Below the pieces are notes generated by a model. That model was given only the letters and a program-made list of their open reading frames with translations. It made no database searches and was not told where the DNA came from. A program made the position numbers and the translations under genes. Shown here in pieces: positions 10,270 to 19,074 of a stretch of DNA of 64,000 bases. Source of the stretch: Olsenella sp. kh2p3 (GTDB taxonomy: Bacteria; Actinomycetota; Coriobacteriia; Coriobacteriales; Atopobiaceae); the NCBI GenBank assembly GCA_900119625.1, contig FPKD01000001.1:310001-374000 (forward strand), given 5' to 3'. The stretch's first letter is position 1. Every line of letters begins with the position of its first letter.

Positions 10270-11442
10270 ATGACCGATTGGCTTGTACGTACGTTCCTAT
10301 CTGGCGTGAGCACGACAGAACCAGCAGGTAGAACGCGTTATGGGCAGTTTGCCGGCATCGTCTGCATCATATGCAATGTGGTTCTCTGCATAGCAAAGGG
10401 AATCGTGGGCTTTATTGCGGGCTCCGTCTCAATCATTGCAGACGCCGTAAACAACCTGTCCGATGCCTCCAGCAACATAGTCGCGCTTCTCGGCTTCAAG
10501 CTTGCAAGCAAGCCCGCCGACGACGAGCACCCCTATGGTCACGGTCGCTTTGAGTACCTGGCCTCGCTCACCGTTGCCGCACTGGTACTTGCTGTGGGCA
10601 TCAACCTGGTCATCACGTCGGTCCAGAAGATCATCTCGCCGGAGCCAACGGAGTTTGGGCCGGCAGTTGTCGTGGTTCTCGTGCTCTCGATGGCCGTCAA
10701 GTCATGGATGGCGTTCTTCAACGGCTCGATGGGCAAGCGCATCTCGTCCGAGACGCTCGAGGCCACGGCCATTGACTCGAGAAACGACGTCATTACCTCT
10801 GGTGCCGTTCTCGCCGCTGCCATTGTCTCGTACTTCACGGGCTTTGACCTCGATGGCATCGCAGGCACCGTGGTGGGAGCATTCATCTGCTGGAGCGGCT
10901 TCTCCCTTGTGCGCGACGCCATCGACCCGCTCCTTGGCCGTACGCCGGACCCTGCGCTCATCCAGCACATCCACGACAAGATCATGAGCTATCCCGGCGT
11001 CTTGGGAACCCACGACCTCATGGTGCATGACTACGGCCCCGGCCGGCAGTTTGCAAGCGCGCACGTGGAGATGGCCGGCGAGGGCGACGTCTTTGCCTCC
11101 CACGACCTCCTCGACAACATCGAGCAAGACTTTCTTAAGGAAGGCCTGGTCATGACCCTCCACTACGACCCCATCGTGACAAACGACCCCCGGGTTTCCG
11201 ACATGCGCCACTGGATCTCGATTCACATCAAGGAGATAGACCCGCGCCTCACGATTCACGACCTGCGCACCGTGCCCGGCCCCACCCACACCAACGTAAT
11301 CTTTGACTGCGTGCGCCCGCACGACCTGGCGATGACCAACGACGAGCTCCGCGCCGCCATATCAAAGATCGTCACGTCCAAGTATCCGCAGGCAATCTGC
11401 AAAATCACCGTCGACAACAGCTACGTATCGTCCCAGCAGTGA
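10270..11442 (+). CDS. Cation diffusion facilitator (CDF) family metal exporter
   Basis: A 390-residue CDF transporter. The family signature GSVSIIADAVNNLSDASSN lies in the first third, HPYGHGRFEYLASL follows, and TAIDSRNDVITSG carries the second metal-site half. The C-terminal third is a longer than usual cytoplasmic metal-sensing domain. It would export Zn, Fe, Mn or Co using proton antiport; the metal is not determined. GGGGAG at 10255-10260 fits the ATG at 10270 better than the ATG at 10261, which abuts it. The gene shares an operon with the PTH2 gene. Confidence 0.88.
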   Translation: MTDWLVRTFLSGVSTTEPAGRTRYGQFAGIVCIICNVVLCIAKGIVGFIAGSVSIIADAVNNLSDASSNIVALLGFKLASKPADDEHPYGHGRFEYLASLTVAALVLAVGINLVITSVQKIISPEPTEFGPAVVVVLVLSMAVKSWMAFFNGSMGKRISSETLEATAIDSRNDVITSGAVLAAAIVSYFTGFDLDGIAGTVVGAFICWSGFSLVRDAIDPLLGRTPDPALIQHIHDKIMSYPGVLGTHDLMVHDYGPGRQFASAHVEMAGEGDVFASHDLLDNIEQDFLKEGLVMTLHYDPIVTNDPRVSDMRHWISIHIKEIDPRLTIHDLRTVPGPTHTNVIFDCVRPHDLAMTNDELRAAISKIVTSKYPQAICKITVDNSYVSSQQ

Positions 11443-11450
11443 GGAATGAC

Positions 11451-11897
11451 ATGGCAGGCTACAAGTCCAAGCAGATGATCGTCATGAGGCGCGACCTCAA
11501 GATGCGCAAGGGCAAGATCGCTGCCCAGGCAGGGCACGCCTGCGTGGAGGCAACGCTCATGGCGCTTGCGCGCGAAGGGCGTCTTGACCAGGTGCGTGTT
11601 CGCACGGCACCAGACGGAACGCCCACATGGGTCTACCTCGACCACCCCGAGGCAGACTCCACCGCGCTCTCGGACTGGTTCGACTCCGGCGTGGCAAAGG
11701 TCTGCGTGTACGTAGACTCGGAGGACGCGTTGCTCGACATTGCAGAGAAGGGCCGGGAGCAGGGCTTTGCCGTGGCTCTCGTGCGCGATGCCGGTCTCAC
11801 CGAGTTCCATGGCGAGGCAACGCTCACCTGTCTGGCCTTCGAGCCGCTTCCGGCCGAGAAGATCGACCCCATCACTGGGAGCCTGCCGCTCTACTAA
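11451..11897 (+). CDS. Peptidyl-tRNA hydrolase, PTH2 (archaeal/Bit1) type
   Basis: A 148-residue PTH2 protein. KQMIVMRRDLKMRKGKIAAQAGHACVEA is the family hallmark, with the catalytic Lys, Arg and His region at the N-terminus. It is predicted to cleave peptidyl-tRNA, freeing tRNA. This fold is unrelated to the usual bacterial Pth and is common in archaea and eukaryotes, sporadic in bacteria. It starts 8 bases after the CDF stop with TGAGGA as ribosome binding site. Confidence 0.85.
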   Translation: MAGYKSKQMIVMRRDLKMRKGKIAAQAGHACVEATLMALAREGRLDQVRVRTAPDGTPTWVYLDHPEADSTALSDWFDSGVAKVCVYVDSEDALLDIAEKGREQGFAVALVRDAGLTEFHGEATLTCLAFEPLPAEKIDPITGSLPLY

Positions 11898-11908
11898 CGT
11901 TGCCTCCG

Positions 11909-12250
11909 CTACGCGGCCACCGCGAGCACAATTGCAACAATGAGGAGCGCCGCCGCCACTACGGGAAGCGCCGCCAGCGACCTCCCTCGCGAGTGATGTG
12001 CCGTGTACGACGGAAGCTGTGGGATGGGCGTCTCGTGCACACGCGCGTTTCTCGCCGCAACAGCATGCTGGACCGCAAATGCGGACGTGTCCTCACGAGG
12101 GTGAGGCCGCGTCTGTGCGCTTGCGCGGACTCGACGGCGCCGCGCGGCAGATGCGCGAGCGCTCGCACGATCGTTGGAGCGTCTACGCGACGCACCAGCG
12201 CTTCCTCGCCTCTGACACTCCCCCGTTCTAATGGGGTACCCCGAGTTCAT
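11909..12250 (-). CDS. Small Arg/Ala-rich protein with a C-terminal membrane anchor
   Basis: A 113-residue hypothetical protein. The first 80 residues are polar and strongly basic (several Arg-Arg pairs); the last 24 form one hydrophobic segment, LAALPVVAAALLIVAIVLAVAA, preceded by a basic patch. This is the layout of a tail-anchored membrane protein with the bulk in the cytoplasm. GAGGGAT lies 6 bases before the ATG at 12250. No known domain is seen. It faces the PTH2 gene with 11 bases between stops. A chance ORF in GC-rich DNA remains possible. Confidence 0.5.
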   Translation of the reverse strand: MNSGYPIRTGECQRRGSAGASRRRSNDRASARASAARRRRVRASAQTRPHPREDTSAFAVQHAVAARNARVHETPIPQLPSYTAHHSRGRSLAALPVVAAALLIVAIVLAVAA

Positions 12251-12395
12251 GGCATCCCTCACAAAGATTGCCACTCCCGGCCGAGAACCCATGGCCCTGT
12301 GCCTATAGTTCCAAATTACTCATCCCCTACCCCTCTCCGCGTAACGAATTCGTCATACCTCACGTGGGCGGCATGGTTTTCTCCGCATGCGGCCA

Positions 12396-12424
12396 TGAGA
12401 CAAAGGGAGTATCCCTTTGTCTCA
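12396..12424. repeat. 29-bp palindromic repeat, copy 1
   Basis: TGAGACAAAGGGA, 3-base spacer GTA, then TCCCTTTGTCTCA: 13-bp perfect arms. An extra CTTTGTCTCAT follows at 12426. Same family as 42864, 49086 and 62611. It behaves like a REP element. Confidence 0.85.
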
Positions 12425-12655
12425 CCTTTGTCTCATGCATAACGACATATTGTGGGTATCTCGCAGAAGATACCAATCGGTGGTATGGATTCAGCAATAT
12501 CCCACCGTTGGAATGGGATTTATTTCCATTCATTAATTCCTACTTGTGGAGTGGGTTTATAAGTGTCACCCTTGTTCCTGACGAGTTGTCCGGCGGAGGA
12601 GCCCCAGTGGGGGCAGCCGACTTGCCTCGTCACCAGACGCACAAGGAGTAGAAAG
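12425..12655 (+). promoter_or_regulatory. AT-rich leader/promoter region of cysK-cysE
   Basis: This stretch has no gene and is clearly richer in A+T than its neighbours. GGTATC (12455-12460) pairs with GATACC (12469-12474), and the latter overlaps ATACC-N7-GGTAT (12470-12486), so two operator-like palindromes interlock. A TATAAG at 12558 could be a -10 element, though no good -35 is visible. A cysteine- or sulfur-responsive regulator is plausible but not shown. AAGGAG lies before the cysK ATG. Confidence 0.4.
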
Positions 12656-13567
12656 ATGAAGGCAGCAAGGAAGATCGAGGCCCTTATTGGCTCAACCCCC
12701 CTGGTAGACCTTTCGGAACTCGCAGATGGCGCAGCAACCATCTACGGCAAGTACGAGGCTACCAACCCCGGCGGCTCCGTGAAGGACCGCATCGCGCGCG
12801 CGATGCTCGACGCAGCTGAGAAGGATGGCAGCCTCAAGCCTGGCGGCACCGTGATCGAGCCCACGTCGGGCAACACCGGCGTTGGCCTTGCCATGCTCGC
12901 GGCCGCGAGAGGCTACAAGATGATCCTCGTCATGCCCGAGACCATGTCAATCGAGCGTCGTAAGCTCGCCGCGTCCTACGGTGCGCAGATTGTCCTCACG
13001 CCGGGCAAGGATGGCATGAAGGGCGCCGTCGCCAAGGCAGAGGAGCTTCGCCAGGAGACCCCGGGCGCCATCGTTGCCGGCCAGTTTGTGAACCCCGCAA
13101 ACCCGCAGGCCCACTACGAGACCACCGGCCCCGAGGTTTGGGCAGACACCGAGGGGATGGTCGACTTCATCGTGGCAGGCGTTGGCACCGGCGGCACCAT
13201 CTCCGGCACTGCCCGCTTCCTCAAGGAGAAGAAGGCCTCCGTCCAGGGCATCGCCGTGGAGCCCGCAGAGTCCGCGGTCCTCGAGGGCAAGCCTGCCGGC
13301 TCCCACAAGATCCAGGGCATTGGCGCGGGCTTCATCCCCAAGACGTATGACGCCTCCGTTGTCGACGAGGTCGTGCCCGTCACCTCCGCAACCGCCATCG
13401 ACACCAAGAAGCGCCTCGCTGCTGACTACGGCCTGCTCGTTGGCATCTCCTCGGGCGCAGCCGTTGCCGCCGCCGTCGAGCTTGCCAAGCGTCCCGAGAA
13501 CGCGGGCAAGGTCATCGTTGCCATCCTCCCGGATACCGGCGAGCGCTACCTCTCGATGGACCTCTAA
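12656..13567 (+). CDS. cysK: Cysteine synthase (O-acetylserine thiol-lyase)
   Basis: A 303-residue PLP enzyme joining sulfide to O-acetylserine to give cysteine. NPGGSVKDR contains the PLP lysine (Lys43), PTSGNTG binds the substrate and GVGTGGTISG the PLP phosphate. Start ATG 12656 follows AAGGAGTAGAAAG. Its TAA overlaps the cysE ATG by one base (TAATG), showing tight co-expression and consistent with the CysE-CysK complex. Product acts in the cytoplasm. Confidence 0.95.
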   Translation: MKAARKIEALIGSTPLVDLSELADGAATIYGKYEATNPGGSVKDRIARAMLDAAEKDGSLKPGGTVIEPTSGNTGVGLAMLAAARGYKMILVMPETMSIERRKLAASYGAQIVLTPGKDGMKGAVAKAEELRQETPGAIVAGQFVNPANPQAHYETTGPEVWADTEGMVDFIVAGVGTGGTISGTARFLKEKKASVQGIAVEPAESAVLEGKPAGSHKIQGIGAGFIPKTYDASVVDEVVPVTSATAIDTKKRLAADYGLLVGISSGAAVAAAVELAKRPENAGKVIVAILPDTGERYLSMDL

Positions 13568-14241
13568 TGGCCACCGCAACGACTGGCGTCGCCAGCACTG
13601 CTGGCTCCGCCGAGGACACGCGCACCGTTGACGAGATGTCGCTCTTCGAGGTCATGCGCGAGGACGCCCATGCGGCGCTCGAACGCGACCCGGCGGCAAG
13701 CTCAATCTGGGACATCGTGTTCTACTCGACCGGAACCCATATCGTTTGGGCCTATAGGCGTCACCACTGGCTCTACACCCACGGCATGAGAAGCCTTGCT
13801 CTGCTCCTTGCCAAGCGCACGCGTCGCAAGCTTGGGGCGGACATCTTCCCCTCTGCGCAGATTGGCCGGCGCTTCTCGATTGACCACGGTATTGGCGTGG
13901 TCATTGGCGCCACGTCGATCATTGGCGATGACTGCCTTATCTACCAGGGGGTCACCCTTGGCATGACCGGCAAGCACGGCGGTAAGCGCCACCCCACGCT
14001 GGGCAACAACGTCATGGTGGGCGCCGGCGCCATCGTGCTGGGCAATATCACCATAGGCGATAACTCCAAGGTTGCCGCAGGCTCCGTCGTTGTCCACGAC
14101 GTGCCGCACGATGTAACGGTTGCCGGAGTTCCCGCGAAGGTCGTGCGTGACCGCCGCTTCAACGGGCCTCGCCTCGTGGAAGATGACTTCGACCCCACCA
14201 AGCTGGACGACGAGAACATCCGCTGGTCCTGCGCGCTGTAG
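13567..14241 (+). CDS. cysE: Serine O-acetyltransferase
   Basis: A 224-residue left-handed beta-helix acetyltransferase making O-acetylserine from serine and acetyl-CoA. The hexapeptide repeats run from IGRRFSIDHGIGVVIG to GAIVLGNITIGDNSKVAAGSVV, with the catalytic DHG His and the loop GVTLGMTGKHGGKRHP. The C-terminus is acidic and ends in a short hydrophobic tail, the part that in this family inserts into CysK. Translationally coupled to cysK. Confidence 0.95.
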   Translation: MATATTGVASTAGSAEDTRTVDEMSLFEVMREDAHAALERDPAASSIWDIVFYSTGTHIVWAYRRHHWLYTHGMRSLALLLAKRTRRKLGADIFPSAQIGRRFSIDHGIGVVIGATSIIGDDCLIYQGVTLGMTGKHGGKRHPTLGNNVMVGAGAIVLGNITIGDNSKVAAGSVVVHDVPHDVTVAGVPAKVVRDRRFNGPRLVEDDFDPTKLDDENIRWSCAL

Positions 14242-14267
14242 CTTCTCGAACACATACGCGGAACGCA

Positions 14268-14308
14268 AACGACCCCCGGCGCCTGGCCGGCACCGGGGGT
14301 CGTTCTTC
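14268..14308 (+). terminator. Rho-independent terminator of cysK-cysE
   Basis: AACGACCCCCGG (14268-14279) pairs with CCGGGGGTCGTT (14293-14304), followed by TTCTTCT. It lies 27 bases after cysE. Confidence 0.85.
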
Positions 14309-14332
14309 TCCGACGCATCTGCGGAAACGCTT

Positions 14333-14406
14333 CTTCCGGCGAGAATATGACGCCGGAGCGTGGGTTTCAGACGCGATTCCATACGAGACCCTCTCTCGGG
14401 CGCCAA
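14333..14406 (-). repeat. Dispersed intergenic repeat (GGCGCC...CTCCGGCG family), copy A
   Basis: Read on the minus strand it runs GGCGCCCGAG, then TCTCGTATGGAATCGCGTC, then CGCTCCGGCGTCATATT with a closing CGCCGGAAG. The same layout recurs at 22602, 32093, 49119 and 49236. The end half forms a hairpin. It fills the gap between cysE and the convergent transporter gene. Confidence 0.7.
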
Positions 14407-14456
14407 TTCCACGCCCGAGGTGGCCCTTCATGCGGCAACAGCACGCGGGAAACCGC

Positions 14457-15851
14457 CTAGCGCTTCTCCCCCTCCGCCGCGGCCTGACGCTCGCGCACCT
14501 CGTCCATCGTGAGCGAGTCCGCGTTCTTCACAAACAGCAGCGGCACGGCTGAGATGGCAGCGCAGATGGCAACGTAGATGTAGAGGTACTGGTAGCCCAC
14601 AAACTGCATGACGGCACCAGAGAGAATGGGCGTCACCACCTGCGCGGACATGCTTGCCGTGTAGTAGAAACCGGTGTAGCGCCCCGTCGAGTTGGCACTC
14701 GCCAGCTCCATGATCATGGGATACACGGTGAGCGAGACCGTCGCCATGCCAATGCCAAAGAGAGCAACCCACACGTAGATAATCGCCGAGAAGCCCGAGG
14801 CACCCGAGATGAGCAGCGGGGACACCACCATGAGCGCGATGCCAATGTACGTGGTGACCTTTCGGCCAATCTTGCAGGAAAGCTCGGCCATGGGCATGTA
14901 GGCGACAATAGCCGCAAGCGTGGCCACGGTCTGCACCTGCGCGTAGGAGCCGCCGGCCATCCCCCACACCACGTCTGCATAGCGCGAGATGCCGCTGGTC
15001 ACGGCGTTGTTCGACATGAAGTAGAAGAAGACGCAGACAAGTACGCAGACAAGCGAGCGCCGCTTGACCGGGTCCGTCTCGCGCTCCTTGCCCCCCTCGT
15101 CGGAAGCCTCGATCTCATCTTCGGGGATACCCAGCTCGGCACTCTCGCGATGCATCGCCTCGACTTCCTTCGGCTCGCGGAAGAATACCATGAAGATGAT
15201 GGTCGTTATCAGCAGCATGAAGGAAATGACAAGATAGACGGGTATGTAGTCCGGGTTCTCCTCGGCCGGAACAAGAAGCGAGATGGCGACAAGCACAATC
15301 ACCCCGCCCACCGCGGCCATGAGTGAGTTGAAGGCGTCCGCCTTGCTGCGCACTGGGCGTGGGGTGACGTCGGGCATGAGCGCCACGGAGGGAGAGCGGT
15401 AGATCGAGAGCACCACAAGCGTCGCCACAAGCACAGTCACAAAGAGCGGGAGATTGTGCATCGAGTTTGCCACGGCAATGAGCGGGGTGAGCGCTGCGGC
15501 GAGAAGCGCTCCCACCACAATAAATGGGGTGCGCCTGCCCCAACGCGTGGTCGTCCGGTCGGAGAGCGCACCCATAAGAGGAAGCATGAATAGTGCGAGC
15601 ACGTTGTCGAGCGACATGAAGACGCCGGTGAGCGTGTCACCCATGTCAAAGGTGTTCTTGAACATGAGCGGCACCAGGCCGTCGTAGGCCTGCCAGAACG
15701 TGAGCGCTCCCATGAAGGGCAGCGTCACCAGGACGGTTCGCTTCATGTTGAGCTTGGTGAGACTTCGGCCGGCGGCCTTCTTCTCGTCGGGTTTCTCTCC
15801 GGATTTCTCGCCAGGTCTCTCTTCAGGCTCTTCTTTGGGTTTCTCTGCCAT
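14457..15851 (-). CDS. MFS/GPH-family sugar:cation symporter
   Basis: A 464-residue transporter with about 12 membrane segments. The first 35 residues are a cytoplasmic tail of Lys/Glu/Pro repeats. MGALSDRTTTRWGRRTPFIVVG is the loop 2-3 signature of the glycoside-pentoside-hexuronide group; a long acidic loop (EIEASDEGGKERETD) separates the halves. Probably imports a sugar or glycoside with a cation. Its ATG follows the metallophosphoesterase TAA directly, so both are in one operon with the aldolase. Substrate unknown. Confidence 0.8.
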   Translation of the reverse strand: MAEKPKEEPEERPGEKSGEKPDEKKAAGRSLTKLNMKRTVLVTLPFMGALTFWQAYDGLVPLMFKNTFDMGDTLTGVFMSLDNVLALFMLPLMGALSDRTTTRWGRRTPFIVVGALLAAALTPLIAVANSMHNLPLFVTVLVATLVVLSIYRSPSVALMPDVTPRPVRSKADAFNSLMAAVGGVIVLVAISLLVPAEENPDYIPVYLVISFMLLITTIIFMVFFREPKEVEAMHRESAELGIPEDEIEASDEGGKERETDPVKRRSLVCVLVCVFFYFMSNNAVTSGISRYADVVWGMAGGSYAQVQTVATLAAIVAYMPMAELSCKIGRKVTTYIGIALMVVSPLLISGASGFSAIIYVWVALFGIGMATVSLTVYPMIMELASANSTGRYTGFYYTASMSAQVVTPILSGAVMQFVGYQYLYIYVAICAAISAVPLLFVKNADSLTMDEVRERQAAAEGEKR

Positions 15852-17030
15852 TTACCTGCCCCTTCTCTGTCGCTTTGCCACGCCGAGCGCAAACGCCGCG
15901 ATTGCCGCCGCGCCAAGCACCGGAAGCGCAGGCCGCGCCATCTCGCGCGCCTCCTCCGTCGAGACGGGCACGCGCTCGGAGGTCCAGTCGGTAATCGGGC
16001 GCTCCGTGCGAGACCCCACAAGCTCCGCATACGTGAGCAGGCGCGTGGTGTAGAGTGCCGCGTTCTGCTCGTCAAACGAGAAGAGGCGCGCCGCTCGCAT
16101 GGTCCCGGGCCCATAGGAGCCAAAGCCGGCAGAGGGCGCGTATCCAAGGTCGATGTTTCCGTAATGGGAGACAAGCGTGTTCTTGTGGTCGTGGCCAAAG
16201 TAGACGGCGAAGGTACTCCCCTCGCGCGTAAGGGCGGCAATCTCGCCGGTATCCGCATCCGGACTGCACACGGGCTCTCGAAGCCCTCCGGAAACGCGAA
16301 GGTCGTCGATAGGCACAAGCGTGCAACCGGGACGGTAGTGAAGGCGGAACCCCGGAACCCCATGCTCGCCCTCGCAGGCGTCACGAAGGCAGTCGTAGAC
16401 CTGGACGGGGGGAATGTGCTGGTAGAGGATACAGGGCACCTTATGGCCCACTCGCTCTGCAAGTTGCTGCGCGCACCCCGTAATCCAGTTGGTGAGCGCG
16501 GGGTCGAAGGGCTCATAGCCGCTACTGCCCGAGCCCGCGCCGGAGTCTGCCACCATCACGGCCAAGCGCACGTCCTCGCCCTCGTGGGAAAGCACGGGCA
16601 CGGCAAGCGTGCCGGCCCCGTGGTAGAGCTTGGGCTCCCGTGCGGCAACAATGCCGTTGAGGCATCCGGGAATGGCCTTGTACCAGCTCTCCTGCTCATC
16701 GTTTCCAATGCCGCACTGGCGATCGTGGTTGCCATAGGTCACCACAAAGGGAATGTTCCGCTCGACCATAGGCAAGCAGATCTTCCTCACCACCGTACGC
16801 GCTCGCTCCGCGTTCTCCCCCAGAGCGAACTCCACCGCATAGCCCTTCACCTGGTCGCCGGTAAGCACCACGAGGTTGGGCTTGGCCTCGTCGAGCGCCG
16901 CGCGAAGAAGCGTCATCGTGTCCTCGCGCACGTGAGACGTCTCCTGGATGTCCGAGAGCTGCAGCACACGGAAGTGCCCGTCGGAGTCAAAGCGCAGCGG
17001 CCAAGCGCCCTTGTCTATCTCGTCAATCAC
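15852..17030 (-). CDS. Calcineurin-like metallophosphoesterase with C-terminal anchor
   Basis: A 392-residue phosphoesterase. Metal-site motifs in order: LQLSDIQE (Asp27; Gln29 where most relatives have His), VLTGDQVKG, YGNHDRQ, YQHIPP and FGHDHKN. The Gln in the first motif recalls the Dcr2-like group. A hydrophobic segment, ALPVLGAAAIAAFALGVA, followed by KRQRRGR at the C-terminus suggests a membrane anchor. GTG 17030 is chosen for its strong AAGGAGG site. Second gene of an operon with the aldolase and the MFS symporter; substrate unknown. Confidence 0.8.
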   Translation of the reverse strand: MIDEIDKGAWPLRFDSDGHFRVLQLSDIQETSHVREDTMTLLRAALDEAKPNLVVLTGDQVKGYAVEFALGENAERARTVVRKICLPMVERNIPFVVTYGNHDRQCGIGNDEQESWYKAIPGCLNGIVAAREPKLYHGAGTLAVPVLSHEGEDVRLAVMVADSGAGSGSSGYEPFDPALTNWITGCAQQLAERVGHKVPCILYQHIPPVQVYDCLRDACEGEHGVPGFRLHYRPGCTLVPIDDLRVSGGLREPVCSPDADTGEIAALTREGSTFAVYFGHDHKNTLVSHYGNIDLGYAPSAGFGSYGPGTMRAARLFSFDEQNAALYTTRLLTYAELVGSRTERPITDWTSERVPVSTEEAREMARPALPVLGAAAIAAFALGVAKRQRRGR

Positions 17031-17088
17031 ACGTTCCTCCTTTTGCGGGATTAATTTCCCAGGGAGAAAAATCCCGCCACGGCAGCCT

Positions 17089-17757
17089 TTATGCCTTGTC
17101 GCCGGCAGGCTGGCCATAGGTCTCGAAGCGCTTTGAAACGCCCGTGACCTCCTCACCCGAAAGCACGCGCGGCGTGCCTACGCACTCCGCCTGCCACTGG
17201 ATGCGCGACACAAACTCAAGGTTAACGGCAAGCCCAAAGGCGGCCGCCATGCTTGGGCCACACGCAACAAGCCCGTGATTCTCCATGAGCACTGCGTTGG
17301 TCTCGGGGTGCTCGCCAAAGGTCTTGCCCACCGAAGCTGCCAGCTCGGGCGTGCCAAACGTGACATAGGGCGAGAGGGGCACCTCCTCCGCGCCCGAGTC
17401 CGCAATCGTGAAGTGCACCGCACGGATGGGTTCGCCAAGCGCGGCTAGCGTGGTTGCATAGGGCGAGTGCGTGTGTACCACGGCACGGGCGACCGGGCGG
17501 CGACGGTAGACCTCGGCGTGGAGCGGCGCCTCGGAGGAGGGCCGGCGGCTCCCCTCGACTACGCTGCCATCCAGTCGGAGCACCACAACGTCCTGAGGAG
17601 TGGTCTCGAAGTACCCCAGCCCCGAGGGACTGATGGCCATCAGGCCTGTCACCGGGTCATACTCGGAGAGGTTTCCACTCGTCCCCACGGCAAGGCCCTC
17701 TGTGGCAATCCTTTTGCCAAACGCGACGATGCGTTCGCGCACATCCTCCATCAGCAT
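17089..17757 (-). CDS. Class II aldolase/epimerase (fuculose-phosphate aldolase type)
   Basis: A 222-residue zinc aldolase-like protein. GTSGNLSEYD near residue 25 is the phosphate-binding region; SSEAPLHAEVYRRRP provides the catalytic Glu, AVVHTHSPYATTLAALG two zinc His and MENHGLVACG the third. Relatives cleave fuculose- or rhamnulose-1-phosphate or epimerise ribulose-5-phosphate. ATG 17757 follows AAGGGAG. First gene of the minus-strand operon and divergent from lacI, so it may be under the same regulator. Confidence 0.83.
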   Translation of the reverse strand: MLMEDVRERIVAFGKRIATEGLAVGTSGNLSEYDPVTGLMAISPSGLGYFETTPQDVVVLRLDGSVVEGSRRPSSEAPLHAEVYRRRPVARAVVHTHSPYATTLAALGEPIRAVHFTIADSGAEEVPLSPYVTFGTPELAASVGKTFGEHPETNAVLMENHGLVACGPSMAAAFGLAVNLEFVSRIQWQAECVGTPRVLSGEEVTGVSKRFETYGQPAGDKA

Positions 17758-17854
17758 GGCGTGCTCCCTTCCGTGCCGATCACGTGACGCGGCACTCCGC
17801 CCAAGAGCTTACCCCATGCCCCTCGCCGCATTCGCCCAACCGACACGTTCGTCA

Positions 17855-17872
17855 TCTGGTATCGTTCTCATA
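17855..17872. promoter_or_regulatory. LacI-type operator between the aldolase operon and lacI
   Basis: On the minus strand it reads TATGAGAACGATACCAGA, close to the two boxes upstream of scrA (TGTGAGAACGATTTCATA). It lies in the 157-base divergent promoter region and could control both directions. Confidence 0.55.
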
Positions 17873-17914
17873 ATGCGTGAGGGGAACGCATGCGCATGAG
17901 GGAAGGCGGGGAGC

Positions 17915-18898
17915 GTGGACATAAACGAGATCGCAAAGCTCGCGGGAGTCTCGCGGGCGACCGTCTCGCGCTATCTCAATGACGGTTACGTCTCAAAGGA
18001 GAAGCGCGAGCTTATCTCGCGCGTCATCAACGAGACGGGCTATGTGCCTTCTCAGCAGGCGCGCACGCTGCGCACGGGCAAGACTAAGCTTGTGGGCGTC
18101 ATCATTCCCAAAATCAACTCGCACTCCGTAAGCCGCATGGTTGCGGGCATCACCAAGGTGCTTGGCCAGAACGGCTACCAGGTGCTTCTCGCCAATACAG
18201 ACAATGACGAGAAGGTCGAGGTGGACTACCTCAACCTCTTTGCCGAGCGCAATAAGGTGGACGGCATCATCCTCATTGCCACGGTGTTCACGCATGCCCA
18301 TCACAAGGCGCTGGACTCGCTCAACATTCCCGTGGTGATACTTGGCCAGCGCCTGGATGGCCACTCATGCGTCTACCAGGACGATTACCACGCTGTCTAC
18401 GACCTCACGCGCTCCATCCTCAAGACCTCCCACACCCCAGGCTACATTGGCGTCTACGAGAAGGACGTGGCTGCTGGGCGAGAGCGCCACCGTGCATTCA
18501 TGGACGCCTGCACCAGCAAAGGCGTTGCCGTGAGCCCCAAGGCACAGCAGAGCGCCACCTTCTCGGTGGACTCCGGCTACCTTTGCGCCGAGAAGATCCT
18601 TGATGCCGTGCCGGACGTTGACGCCCTTGTCTGCGCCACCGATGACATTGCCTTTGGCGCCATGACCTGCCTGCGCGAATACGGCAAGCGCATCCCCGAG
18701 GACGTCCAGGTGACAGGCGTAGGAGACTCCAAGCTCTCGAAGATCATGACCCCCAGCCTCACAACCGTCCACTTCTACTACCTCACCAGTGGCGTCGAGG
18801 CGGCAAAAATGCTGGTAGACGCCATGACCGATGGCGATGGAGTCCCCCGTGAGCTGCGCATGGGCTACGAGATCTACGCCCGTACCAGCTCGCGCTAG
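17915..18898 (+). CDS. LacI/GalR-family transcriptional regulator of sucrose use
   Basis: A 327-residue repressor. The N-terminal helix-turn-helix DINEIAKLAGVSRATVSRYLNDG and hinge are followed by a periplasmic-binding-like sensor domain. GTG 17915 follows GGAAGGCGGGGAG. It stands between the aldolase operon and the sucrose genes; boxes with the shared sequence TGTGAGAACG occur at 17855, 19017 and 19075 and, degenerate, at 18928. Control of scrA-scrB and itself is inferred from this; the effector is probably sucrose-6-phosphate or fructose. Confidence 0.88.
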   Translation: MDINEIAKLAGVSRATVSRYLNDGYVSKEKRELISRVINETGYVPSQQARTLRTGKTKLVGVIIPKINSHSVSRMVAGITKVLGQNGYQVLLANTDNDEKVEVDYLNLFAERNKVDGIILIATVFTHAHHKALDSLNIPVVILGQRLDGHSCVYQDDYHAVYDLTRSILKTSHTPGYIGVYEKDVAAGRERHRAFMDACTSKGVAVSPKAQQSATFSVDSGYLCAEKILDAVPDVDALVCATDDIAFGAMTCLREYGKRIPEDVQVTGVGDSKLSKIMTPSLTTVHFYYLTSGVEAAKMLVDAMTDGDGVPRELRMGYEIYARTSSR

Positions 18899-18927
18899 CC
18901 ACCGTGGCGCCAGCAGCGCCACTGTGA

Positions 18928-18945
18928 TGTGAGACCGTTCACACC
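18928..18945. promoter_or_regulatory. Degenerate LacI-type operator
   Basis: TGTGAGACCGTTCACACC, 30 bases after the lacI stop, shares the TGTGAGA half of the boxes at 19017 and 19075 and is itself pseudo-palindromic. Weaker than those two. Confidence 0.35.
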
Positions 18946-19016
18946 CGTTTTTCAACCACTCACCGTTATTCCTGCAATCCACATTTGCTCAGCCGGTCAT
19001 TGGCTACTATTGGACA

Positions 19017-19034
19017 TGTGAGAACGATTTCATA
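19017..19034. promoter_or_regulatory. LacI-type operator upstream of scrA (distal)
   Basis: TGTGAGAACGATTTCATA. It starts 58 bases before the second box at 19075 and 108 bases before the scrA ATG. Confidence 0.6.
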
Positions 19035-19074
19035 GACAGCTAGTTTAAACAACTTTCTACTCGATGAAATCGTA

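Noticed and set aside
11627..12442. 271-residue plus-strand ORF over the PTH2 gene end and beyond
   Set aside because: Out of frame with PTH2, Arg/Pro-rich, and passes through a palindromic repeat; no coding evidence.
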